64,000 nt of DNA. Origin: Nannocystis bainbridge (GTDB taxonomy: Bacteria; Myxococcota_A; Polyangia; Nannocystales; Nannocystaceae). Numbering within the stretch: position 1 is the first letter of the stretch; each line of letters opens with the position of its first letter. A program made the position numbers and the translations under genes. The notes under the pieces are model-generated. The model made no database searches and had not been told where the DNA came from. It saw only the letters and a list, made by a program, of their open reading frames with translations. Shown here in pieces: positions 57,438 to 64,000 of this stretch. The DNA lies in the NCBI RefSeq assembly GCF_028368995.1, contig NZ_JAQNDL010000003.1, positions 2,666,001 to 2,730,000 on the forward strand. Reading direction: 5' to 3'.

Positions 57438-58190
57438 ATGCTCTTCGACGCCCACCTCCACATCATCGAACCGCGCTTCCCGCTCGTCCCCAATCAAGGC
57501 TGGCTGCCCGCTGCTTTTGATGTCCCCGAGTACATGTCCCATGCGACAGCCATGGGCATCACTGGCGGCGCCGTCGTGTCCGGCTCGTTCCAGGCGTTCG
57601 ACCAGTCGTACCTCGAGGACGCCCTCGCCCGGCTCGGCCCCACCTACGTCGGCGTCACCCAGCTCCCGGCCGACGTCCCGGACGCCGAGGTCGTGCGACT
57701 GAACCATCTCGGCGTCCGGGCCGTGCGCTTCAACCTGCGTCGCGGTGGTTCGGCCGACCTCGCCGACCTCGAGACCCTCGCCCGCCGCGTCCACGACCTC
57801 GCGGGATGGCACACCGAGCTCTACGTCGATTCGTCCGACCTGTCGGAGCTCGCGCCGCGACTGCGTGCGCTGCCCCGGGTCAGCATCGATCACCTCGGCC
57901 TGTCGGCGGCCGGTCTGCCGACCTTGCTCGCGCTGGTCGAGCATGGCGTGCGCGTCAAGGCCACCGGCTTCGGCCGCGTCGACTTCGAAGTGGCTGACGT
58001 CCTGCGCCAGATCTCCGCCATCGACCCTCACGCCCTCATGTTCGGCACCGACCTGCCCTCGACCCGCGCCCCGCGGCCCTTCACACCCGCGGACCTCCCT
58101 CTTTTAAAAGAGGCCCTGAGCCCCGAGCTGTCACGCCGCGCCCTCTACGACAACGCGATCGCCTGGTACCGCCCCGCCGCCCTCGCATAA
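57438..58190 (+). CDS. Amidohydrolase 2 family (TIM-barrel) hydrolase
   Basis: 250 residues from the ATG at 57438; an in-frame ATG at 57393 would add 15. The start MLFDAHLHIIEPRFPL carries the HxH metal motif, followed by VSGSFQAFDQSYL, FNLRRGG, LYVDSSDLSEL, VSIDHLGLS (third His) and FGTDLPSTRAPRPF (metal Asp). This is the amidohydrolase-2 family, which includes decarboxylases and lactonases such as PDC-type hydrolases. One divalent metal; substrate unknown. The 180-base gap upstream has a TATATT box at 57383 next to the earlier ATG. It ends just before the minisatellite at 58218. Confidence 0.85.
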   Translation: MLFDAHLHIIEPRFPLVPNQGWLPAAFDVPEYMSHATAMGITGGAVVSGSFQAFDQSYLEDALARLGPTYVGVTQLPADVPDAEVVRLNHLGVRAVRFNLRRGGSADLADLETLARRVHDLAGWHTELYVDSSDLSELAPRLRALPRVSIDHLGLSAAGLPTLLALVEHGVRVKATGFGRVDFEVADVLRQISAIDPHALMFGTDLPSTRAPRPFTPADLPLLKEALSPELSRRALYDNAIAWYRPAALA

Positions 58191-58217
58191 TCACTGCTCG
58201 CCCGTTCGTACTGAATC

Positions 58218-58583
58218 ACGCTGCGCCACTGTGCCTCCTCCGTTCCGTGCTGCTCACCCCGCAGCGTTGCGCCTCGCCCGTTCATGCCAGTCACCCCGCG
58301 GCGTTGCGCCTCCTCCGTCCGCGCTGGTCACCCCGCGGCATTGCCCCTCCGTTCTTGCTGGTCCCCTGCGGTCATGCACCTCGCCCGTTCGTGCTGCTCA
58401 CCCCCGCGGCGTTGCGCCTCGCCCGTTCGTGCCAGTCACCCCGCGGCGTTGCGCCTCGCCCGTTCGTGCCAGTCACCCCGCGGCGTTGCGCCTCCTCCGT
58501 CCGTGCTGGTCCCCCCGCGCCGTTACGCTTCCTCCGTTCGTGCTGGTCCCGCTGCGGTCATGCACCTCGCCCGCTCGCGCCGC
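58218..58583. repeat. Ten-copy degenerate 37-bp minisatellite
   Basis: The unit is GCGCCTCGCCCGTTCGTGCC followed by AGTCACCCCGCGGCGTT (37 bases). Two copies, next to each other around 58415-58488, are identical. The others differ, mainly alternating CCTCGCCCG with CCTCCTCCG and GCCAGTCACC with GCTGGTCCCC; one unit is 33 bases and one 38. The array lies between the amidohydrolase and the ABC transporter gene and touches the end of the latter. All frames are open, but no protein family is visible. Confidence 0.85.
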
Positions 58584-60500
58584 TCACGTCGGCTCCTCGC
58601 GCAGCCTCCCGTTCGCCAACCGCACCGTTCGGCCTGCGCACAGCCCCACGAAGCGCGCGTCGTTCGTGGCCACCAGCGCCGCCCCGCCCGCGGCCGCGTG
58701 CTCGCGCAGCATCGTCGCCATCAGCGCGCCGCCGGCCGGATCGAGGCCATTGCTCGGCTCGTCGAGCACCCATAGCGGCGGCGCCCCGATCGTCGCCGCC
58801 GCCAGGTACGTCCGCTTCACCTGGCCGAAGGACAACGTGCGCATCCGCTGCTCCATCACTGGCGTCAATCCCAGGCGCTCGCACAGCGCCGGGCTCGGCG
58901 GCGGCGCGCGCTTGATCACAGCGACCAGCGCCAGCAGCTCGCGCACTCCCAGGTCCGGGAACGCATCCGCCGTGTCGGGCGCATAGGCCAACGCTCGCCG
59001 CCCTTCGGCGCCTCCGTCCAGCGCTGCCCCGGCCACCGTCACCTGCCCGCGATCGGGTTCGACCAGCCCGGCCGCGATCCGCAGCAGCGTCGACTTGCCG
59101 GCCCCGTTCTCGCCCAGCAGCAGCACCACCTCGCCGGCGGCGCAGCGCAGATCGATCTCCTCCAGCACGATCCGGGTCCCCAGCCGCTTGCGCACACCGA
59201 TCATCGCCAGCACCACCGCCGCACCTCCAGCTGCTCGCCCATCGCGGCTGACCGATCGGGCATGTCCGAACAACCATATCACCGCCACCGCCAGCGCCCA
59301 CGCCAGCATTGCCAGCGTCGGTTGCCACGCCAGGGTGGCCAGCGCCAGCGTCGCCGCCAGCAATAGCACCAGCACCAGTCGCCCCGGCCCCCGGCTGCCG
59401 AATCGCTCCGTCCAGCGCCCCGCCAGCCCGGCGAAGGTCAGCAGACTCGCGCCCGCCAGCCCCCCCGCCAGCAGCAGCCGCGGCGCCGACGACCACTCCG
59501 TCGCCAGTGCCAGCGCGGCCGCGCTGGCGACCCCGAGTCCGGCTCCCAGCCCCGCCAACGCCAGCGCCATCGCCCCGCGCCGGATCGGCCCCGACGCCCC
59601 CGCCGTCCGCAGCAACCACAGCGCCCCGGCCTCGAGCCGCAGCAGCGGCCCGCTCGCCGCCGACCCTGCGACCAGCCCCGCCGGCACCATGAAGCCGCAC
59701 AGATAGTGCTGCAGCCCCGACGGATCGCGCACCGCATTGGTGCGCGCCGCCAGCCACGCCGCCGCCGTCGCCAGCGCCATCATCAGCGCTCCGCGGGCCA
59801 GCACCGTCGCGTGCCCGCGGGCCACACTCGTCAGCAGCGCCTGCGCCAGCATCCACGGCCCTGGCAGCCGCCGCGACAGACCGCGCCCGCCTGACGAGCG
59901 CGTCGGCGCCGCCAGCCACGCCGCGCGCAACGCCAGCAGCGCGATCGGCCAGCTCACCACCGCCAGCACCAGCGGCGGAGCCAGGACCAGACCTGCCACC
60001 ACCGCCATCACCGCGGCCCATCCGCGCGCCCCCGCCGGTCGTGCCAGCAGCACCCCGTGCCCCGCCAGCGCCCCGCCGAGCGCGCCTGCGGCCGCCACCG
60101 GCCCGCCCCCCAGCGCCCAGAGCAGCCCCCACAGCGACTCGGCCACCAGCGAGAAGCCCAGCAGGATCGCCAGGTGCCACCCGCGCCGCGCCGGCAGTGA
60201 GCGCAACCACAAGCTCGACCTCGACTGCCACAGCGCCGCCATCGTCGGCGCCAGCGCGATCAGCCACGCGCACCACAGCAGCGCCCGCGCCAGCGGCGAC
60301 GCCCCTGCGCCCTCGACCACCGTCGCCGTCGTCAACCCGTTGCCGCCGAACAACAGCCCCGCCACCGCCACGAGCCCGACGTACACCGGCAGCCCACGAC
60401 GCGACGCCTCCTGACCCGCCGTCAGCGCGAGCGCCCGGGCCAGCGCCCACGCTGCGGGCAGTTCGGCGAGGACGCGCGCGACCGCCACGCGCCTTGCCAT
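58584..60500 (-). CDS. ABC transporter, fused permease and ATP-binding domains
   Basis: 638 residues from the ATG at 60500. A GTG/ATG further up (ATG at 60597-60599, directly after GGAGG) would add about 33 residues. The first 440 residues contain about 12 hydrophobic segments in an exporter-type permease. The last 195 residues are an ATPase: Walker A GENGAGKSTLLR, Q-loop region ALAYAPDTA, signature LSFGQ in place of LSGGQ, Walker B PLWVLDEPSNGLDPAG, and an ALVATNDARF switch region that has Asn in place of His. The fused, ATPase-last order is less usual than separate genes. Cargo unknown. The stop is flanked by the minisatellite. Confidence 0.82.
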   Translation of the reverse strand: MARRVAVARVLAELPAAWALARALALTAGQEASRRGLPVYVGLVAVAGLLFGGNGLTTATVVEGAGASPLARALLWCAWLIALAPTMAALWQSRSSLWLRSLPARRGWHLAILLGFSLVAESLWGLLWALGGGPVAAAGALGGALAGHGVLLARPAGARGWAAVMAVVAGLVLAPPLVLAVVSWPIALLALRAAWLAAPTRSSGGRGLSRRLPGPWMLAQALLTSVARGHATVLARGALMMALATAAAWLAARTNAVRDPSGLQHYLCGFMVPAGLVAGSAASGPLLRLEAGALWLLRTAGASGPIRRGAMALALAGLGAGLGVASAAALALATEWSSAPRLLLAGGLAGASLLTFAGLAGRWTERFGSRGPGRLVLVLLLAATLALATLAWQPTLAMLAWALAVAVIWLFGHARSVSRDGRAAGGAAVVLAMIGVRKRLGTRIVLEEIDLRCAAGEVVLLLGENGAGKSTLLRIAAGLVEPDRGQVTVAGAALDGGAEGRRALAYAPDTADAFPDLGVRELLALVAVIKRAPPPSPALCERLGLTPVMEQRMRTLSFGQVKRTYLAAATIGAPPLWVLDEPSNGLDPAGGALMATMLREHAAAGGAALVATNDARFVGLCAGRTVRLANGRLREEPT

Positions 60501-61467
60501 CGCAGGACCCGCGGCGCCTGTCAATGCCGGCCCGTCCCCGCGTCGCCCTGCTCGCTCCACCTCGGGAGCCTTCTCCGGCGCGCGTCGCCTGACCATCATC
60601 CTCCGCGCGGAGACTCTGGCCGACCCGATCTTCTTCCTCGATCGACCTCGCCCCGTCGGGGTCGACCTCGCAGCCGCGTCCATGGGCGCTCGCCGACGTC
60701 CCCGTCGCTCCCTCCACGCTGCCCTGACCGCGCAAGCGACCACCGAGGAAGCAGGCAAAAAGCCGTTGCAGGCGCGAACGGACGGTCACGAAAACATCCA
60801 CGACGAGCGCTCCATCGATTCCTCGTTGGGTCTACACGCATACCATTGCCCTCGCAACGCCCGCTGGTCGTGAGTCCCAGCCACAACTCGATTTGGCCCC
60901 TCACCATCGCAGCAGGGCCAGCCCAACCGAGATTGGTGAGCCAATGCAATCTCTCGCCCTGGACCTTCGACGACGGCGACCGCATCCTGCTGAGCCGGCT
61001 CGCCCGCGATCTTCCACTCCCGACAATCGAATGCCACGGATCACCGCCTATGTACATTGTGCAGCCACGACCGCGACGACCTCGTCACCCCGCGAGCGCC
61101 GGCCGACGAGCACCTACATTGTCGACATCGACCCACCGCCAGACCCCAATTTCGCCCCACGCGGCCCCCGCCTCGCTTTCAGGGTCTGGCGCTGGCGCCG
61201 AGCTGACTACCTGCGCGGCCCTCCGCGGCCCACTCCGCGTGCGCACAATCGCTCGACTCAGCCCCTCCCGGACACCGCGAATTGCGCACTCTGAAGACGG
61301 CGCCAATCCCGCAGCTACCGCAGCCGGCGCAAACCTGGCTACGACCCGTTTACGGGGCCCCTCGTAGAATTGTGCGCGGCGCACGCAGCGCGATTGCTCT
61401 TCTCCCTGGGCAGTCCATGCAGGGGGTCCAGGGTGGCGTACGCGTCCCCGTGCCCACCGAGGATTCC
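60501..61467. other. Large gap with no supported gene
   Basis: The stretch is distinctly less GC-rich after 60730 than its surroundings. One plus-strand frame around 60940-61030 (NLSPWTFDDGDRILLSRLAR) looks more protein-like than the rest, so a gene remnant is possible, but I cannot assign a family. No repeat, RNA gene or palindrome copy is visible here. Confidence 0.4.
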
Positions 61468-61638
61468 ATGCGTGATCACAACCATACCCCTCAAGCCCCC
61501 TACCACCGGGAACACCCGAACATCCCGCTGTCGATGACGGCCGCGGACAGCGCCCCGTATACGGCCGCGTCCAGCTTCTCGCCGTGGGGCGGCGACGATT
61601 TGGAAGAGTGCGAAGAGGAGCCGTGCGCCTGGTCGTGA
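61468..61638 (+). CDS. Possible 56-residue peptide
   Basis: ATG at 61468, with GAGG five bases upstream, gives MRDHNHTPQAPYHREHPNIP, then a Ser/Ala/Tyr-rich middle (TAADSAPYTAASSFSPWGG) and an acidic Cys-containing end (DDLEECEEEPCAWS). The frame is open further upstream to 61282, but the start at 61468 has the only good ribosome site. It is highly acidic at the C-terminus, with His-rich N-terminus, unlike noise in this genome, which tends to be Arg-rich. No family is known to me. It could be a small secreted or processed peptide; no maturation enzyme is near. It is 167 bases before the VWA lipoprotein. Confidence 0.5.
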   Translation: MRDHNHTPQAPYHREHPNIPLSMTAADSAPYTAASSFSPWGGDDLEECEEEPCAWS

Positions 61639-61805
61639 CTGGCCTCTGGGCCAGGTCCTCGAGGACAGGCCCCTCTCGCGAGCCCGGCGCGTGAATTCCA
61701 AGGCGCGTCCGGCGATCGGGCGAAATTGCGCCAATTGACGAGAAGCTGGTCGTAAAGGGCGTCCAGACGATTGACAAGCGGTGGCCCGTCGGACGAATTG
61801 GGGCC

Positions 61806-62960
61806 GTGCAGTCCGTCACGCCCCTCACTGTGCGCATCCGCCGCGCGTTCTCTCGGCTGTTCGATTCGCGGCGGATCGGCCGCAGCATCGCCCTCGGCGC
61901 TGCGCTGTCCGTGCCGCTGATCGCTTGCACCTCGCTGACCCTCACTCGCCTGAATTCGGCGCAGAAGAAGCCCAACAACGTGTGGGTATTCTTCACCGTC
62001 GAGCAGAACGAGGAGCCGGTCGCAGGCCTCCAGGCCGAGGACTTCCAGATCTACGAAGACGGCGATCTGGTCTCGACCTACGAGAGCAAGCAGGTCATTC
62101 AGAACCCCGAGGTCGCGGCGGTCATGTACACCATGCTGCTGCTCGACGTGTCGGGCTCCGTGTCCGAGTCCGGCTCGGCGGACCAGTTGGTCGACGCCGC
62201 GCAGCTGTTCACCGACCGCGTCGGCAAGACCCAGAAGGTCGGCGTCTACGCGTTCGACGGTGAGAAGGAGCTGCACTCGGTGACGCCCTTCACCGAGTCG
62301 GAGGGCGCCGTCTCGGGCGGCCTCGACGGCCTGCGGACCTACAAGCCCAAGGACCCCTCGACCAACCTTCACGGTGCGGTCATGGAGGGGCTCAAGGAGC
62401 TCAAGAAGTCGCTCGACAAGGAGAAGAAGCCGCTCAAGTTCGGCACCCTCGTCGTGTTCACCGACGGCACCGACCGCGCCGCCCGCTTCTCGCGCGAGGA
62501 CATGAAGGGCGAGCTGCTGAAGGAGCAGTACAAGGACTACGAGATCTACGCGATCGGCGTCGGCGCGGAGATCAAGAAGGCCGGCCTCGGCGACATCGGC
62601 CGCGACGGCACCGAGCTGGCGACCGAGCAGACCGGCGTCAAGACGGCCTTCGAGAAGGTCGCCGACCGCATCGAGCGCCACACCAAGCGCTTCTACCTGC
62701 TGTCCTACTGCACCCCGGCGCGCAAGGGCACCCACACCGTCCGCATCGTCGCCAACAGCAAGAGCCCCAAGGGCTCCGGCCAGCTCGAGTGGGACTTCAA
62801 CGCCGACGGCTTCGGCCCCCCGCCTGAGTGCGACCCCAACACCCCGCCCGTGTTCCCGCTCAAGACCGGCGAGATCGTCGACACCGGCAAGATCCAGGGC
62901 GACAGCGGCAGCGGCGGCAAGGTCAAGGTCAAGGCCAGCGCCTCCGCCTCGGCCGGTTAA
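61806..62960 (+). CDS. VWA-domain lipoprotein
   Basis: 384 residues from a GTG at 61806. The N-terminus is basic, then a lipoprotein signal (IGRSIALGAALSVPLIACTS). A beta domain with VWVFFTVEQNEEPVAGLQ and QIYEDGDLVSTYES (about 55-95) precedes the VWA fold (about 105-300), which has the MIDAS motif LLDVSGSVSES (Asp114), a threonine in STNLHGAV and the FTDGTDRA aspartate. The metal site is therefore complete and it should bind a partner through a divalent metal. The C-terminus ends in Lys/Ala/Ser repeats (VKVKASASASAG). The VxVFFTV...GLxxxDFxIYEDG pattern is common in myxobacterial and acidobacterial VWA proteins. A strong terminator follows. Confidence 0.88.
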   Translation: MQSVTPLTVRIRRAFSRLFDSRRIGRSIALGAALSVPLIACTSLTLTRLNSAQKKPNNVWVFFTVEQNEEPVAGLQAEDFQIYEDGDLVSTYESKQVIQNPEVAAVMYTMLLLDVSGSVSESGSADQLVDAAQLFTDRVGKTQKVGVYAFDGEKELHSVTPFTESEGAVSGGLDGLRTYKPKDPSTNLHGAVMEGLKELKKSLDKEKKPLKFGTLVVFTDGTDRAARFSREDMKGELLKEQYKDYEIYAIGVGAEIKKAGLGDIGRDGTELATEQTGVKTAFEKVADRIERHTKRFYLLSYCTPARKGTHTVRIVANSKSPKGSGQLEWDFNADGFGPPPECDPNTPPVFPLKTGEIVDTGKIQGDSGSGGKVKVKASASASAG

Positions 62961-62991
62961 CTGAGCCGCGCGCGCTCGCGTCAGCGCCGAG

Positions 62992-63022
62992 AAGGGCATG
63001 TCCTCGCGGACATGCCCTTTTT
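62992..63022 (+). terminator. Intrinsic terminator of the VWA gene
   Basis: AAGGGCATGTCC / GGACATGCCCTT form a perfect 12-bp stem around TCGC, followed by three more T residues: a T run of five at 63018-63022. It lies 31 bases after the VWA stop. The inner 10 bp are the same as those at 3961 and 17665, so the palindrome family can serve as a terminator. Confidence 0.85.
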
Positions 63023-63076
63023 GACATGGTCAAAAGAGCATGTCTCAGAGGGCATGACCATTCAGACATGTCACGA
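63023..63076. repeat. Degenerate palindromes after the VWA terminator
   Basis: GACATGGTCAAAAGAGCATG, CATGTCTCAGAGGGCATGAC and CATTCAGACATGTCAC overlap in series, giving at least three half-site pairs with AT-rich loops. They resemble 31235-31292. The gap to 63180 has no gene. Confidence 0.65.
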
Positions 63077-63180
63077 CATTGCGCGCCATGCATCACCCCG
63101 ACGCGCCCGAGCCGCCTCGACGCGCGCGTGATTCCAGCGCCCGCTTTTTGATAAAGCGAGAGAGAGTCTTTGGGACAGGC

Positions 63181-64000
63181 TCAGCCGCCGAGCCGGCGCG
63201 CCAGTTGGTCTTCGTACAGCGACGGCGGGTCGAGCGGCTCGACCTGACCGGGGCCCTCGACCCAGTCCTCCGGCGCGGTCCCGGCGGCGTCGGGCGACTC
63301 CAGGCTGGTCTCGACCGCCAGCTGCGGGCCGACCCCGATCACGTAGCCGTGGCCGAACTGGCGCGAGCGCACCACCCCCTTGCCGCTCGCGTTCCACACC
63401 GCCGACTGCGTCGCGCTGTGGCCGGCCCCGCTCGACCACGCCAGGCGATTGACCGCGCCCCAGCCGTCGTCGACCACGCTCTGGTCGAGCAGGTTCGCCG
63501 TCGCCAGCGAGTGGTGGAACTCCGACAGCCCCACCGTCCCGAACTCGCTGCCCATCAGCGCCACCGCCTTGCCCTCCGAGCTGTGCACCCGCAGCCACAC
63601 GATCCCCGTCGCGCCGAAGCCCCAGTTCTGCACGAAGTTGTGCCGCCCCGCCCGCGCCACGCAGTCGCGCACCAGCACCTCCCCGCTCTGCATCACCTCG
63701 AACAGATAGCCGTTGCCGCCGTCGCCGCGGTGCTGCGCCAGCTCGAGCGTGCTCTCGGCCACCGTCACCCGCGCGCTGCGCTGAATCGTCAGACCGCCGG
63801 ATTGCAGGTGGCGCCCGGACCCCTTGCCCTCCGCCGGCGCTCCTGGCGACACGAACGACCTCACCCCCGAGACCCACGCGTCGCGCACCCCGATCATCGC
63901 CACCGCGTACACCTGGTCCTGCGACCACGCGTCCTCCCAGCCGACCGCGTTGGCGACCCCGACGTCCATCAACGCCACCTCGCGCAGCAGCCCCGTCACC
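63181..64000 (-). CDS. Parallel beta-helix-like protein, C-terminal part
   Basis: The reading frame enters from the right edge, so only the last 272 residues are visible and the start is missing. Short repeated strand-turn units (GLTIQRSARVTVAESTLELAQ; GEVLVRDCVARAGRHNFVQN; AVALMGSEFGTVGLSEFHHS; read as adjacent pieces) are spaced by about 22-25 residues with stacked N/S/G turns. This is the pattern of right-handed beta-helix proteins such as pectate lyase-like or parallel beta-helix repeat proteins. The end (EDQLARRLGG) is short and charged. No catalytic residues can be placed. It is probably secreted, by family habit. Confidence 0.6.
   Translation of the reverse strand, partial: VTGLLREVALMDVGVANAVGWEDAWSQDQVYAVAMIGVRDAWVSGVRSFVSPGAPAEGKGSGRHLQSGGLTIQRSARVTVAESTLELAQHRGDGGNGYLFEVMQSGEVLVRDCVARAGRHNFVQNWGFGATGIVWLRVHSSEGKAVALMGSEFGTVGLSEFHHSLATANLLDQSVVDDGWGAVNRLAWSSGAGHSATQSAVWNASGKGVVRSRQFGHGYVIGVGPQLAVETSLESPDAAGTAPEDWVEGPGQVEPLDPPSLYEDQLARRLGG

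Noticed and set aside
58218..58583. Repeat protein gene in the minisatellite
   Set aside because: All frames are open because 37 is not a multiple of three and there are few stops; each frame gives a different low-complexity peptide with no start and ribosome site, so it is not coding.
60786..61037. Minus-strand frame of 83 residues
   Set aside because: No family similarity, no ribosome site and a lower-GC region where chance frames are expected to be shorter but still occur; not supported.

Overview
The window is very GC-rich DNA (about 70% by eye) from a myxobacterium, most likely of the Nannocystis/Nannocystineae type. Evidence seen in the sequence: lipoproteins with long Thr/Ser linkers, a subtilase with DxDGDG-type repeats and a Cys-anchored MYXO-CTERM-like tail, an ADYC-motif lipoprotein, several Hanks-type Ser/Thr kinases (two fused to TPR-rich halves), an IgGFc-binding-type surface protein and RsbR-like PAS-STAS proteins. 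No rRNA, tRNA, CRISPR array, transposase or phage gene was found. The assignment rests on protein character, not on a marker gene.

Layout. 0.6-9.2 kb: STAS-like protein, DUF4442 hotdog protein, AAA ATPase, Pol I-type 5'-3' exonuclease, MFS exporter, a sirtuin, a uracil-DNA glycosylase and a DUF2325 protein. 9.5-16 kb: a three-gene minus-strand operon of an ADYC lipoprotein followed by two paralogous kinase-TPR proteins. 16.2-23.7 kb: membrane histidine kinase, beta-propeller-type lipoprotein, PAS-STAS protein, subtilase and a translationally coupled lipoprotein. 23.8-28.9 kb: an aminotransferase/asparagine synthase operon divergent from a lysine 2,3-aminomutase-family enzyme. 29-32.6 kb: IgGFc-binding lipoprotein and a coupled sirtuin/GNAT pair. 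33.4-37.8 kb: a second PAS-STAS protein and an orphan adenylation-carrier-reductase (A-T-R) enzyme. 37.9-43.3 kb: dihydroorotase, a STAND-like/TPR regulator and a PLC-like lipoprotein. 43.6-53 kb: Ku and LigD (bacterial end joining), a PHA-system protein, a FabV-like reductase, an RlmI-like methyltransferase, FKBP, DUF3817, phosphoesterase and nucleotidyltransferase. 53-64 kb: a third kinase, a broken and an intact histidine kinase, amidohydrolase, a 37-bp minisatellite, a fused ABC transporter, a possible 56-residue peptide, a VWA lipoprotein and the end of a beta-helix-type protein.

The most unusual feature is a family of about 35 short palindromes spread over the whole window, with consensus (G)(A)CATGTCC-NNNN-GGACATG(T)(C). 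They sit mainly between convergent genes, where several make good intrinsic terminators. They also occur inside genes, where they read in frame as (M/V)S-x-GT(G/C), supply a start region or supply a stop codon. Many have a UNCG/YNMG tetraloop (TTCG, CTCG, TCCG, CGAG), which points to selection as an RNA hairpin. This resembles REP or Rickettsia-type palindromic elements and is the best candidate here for something undescribed.
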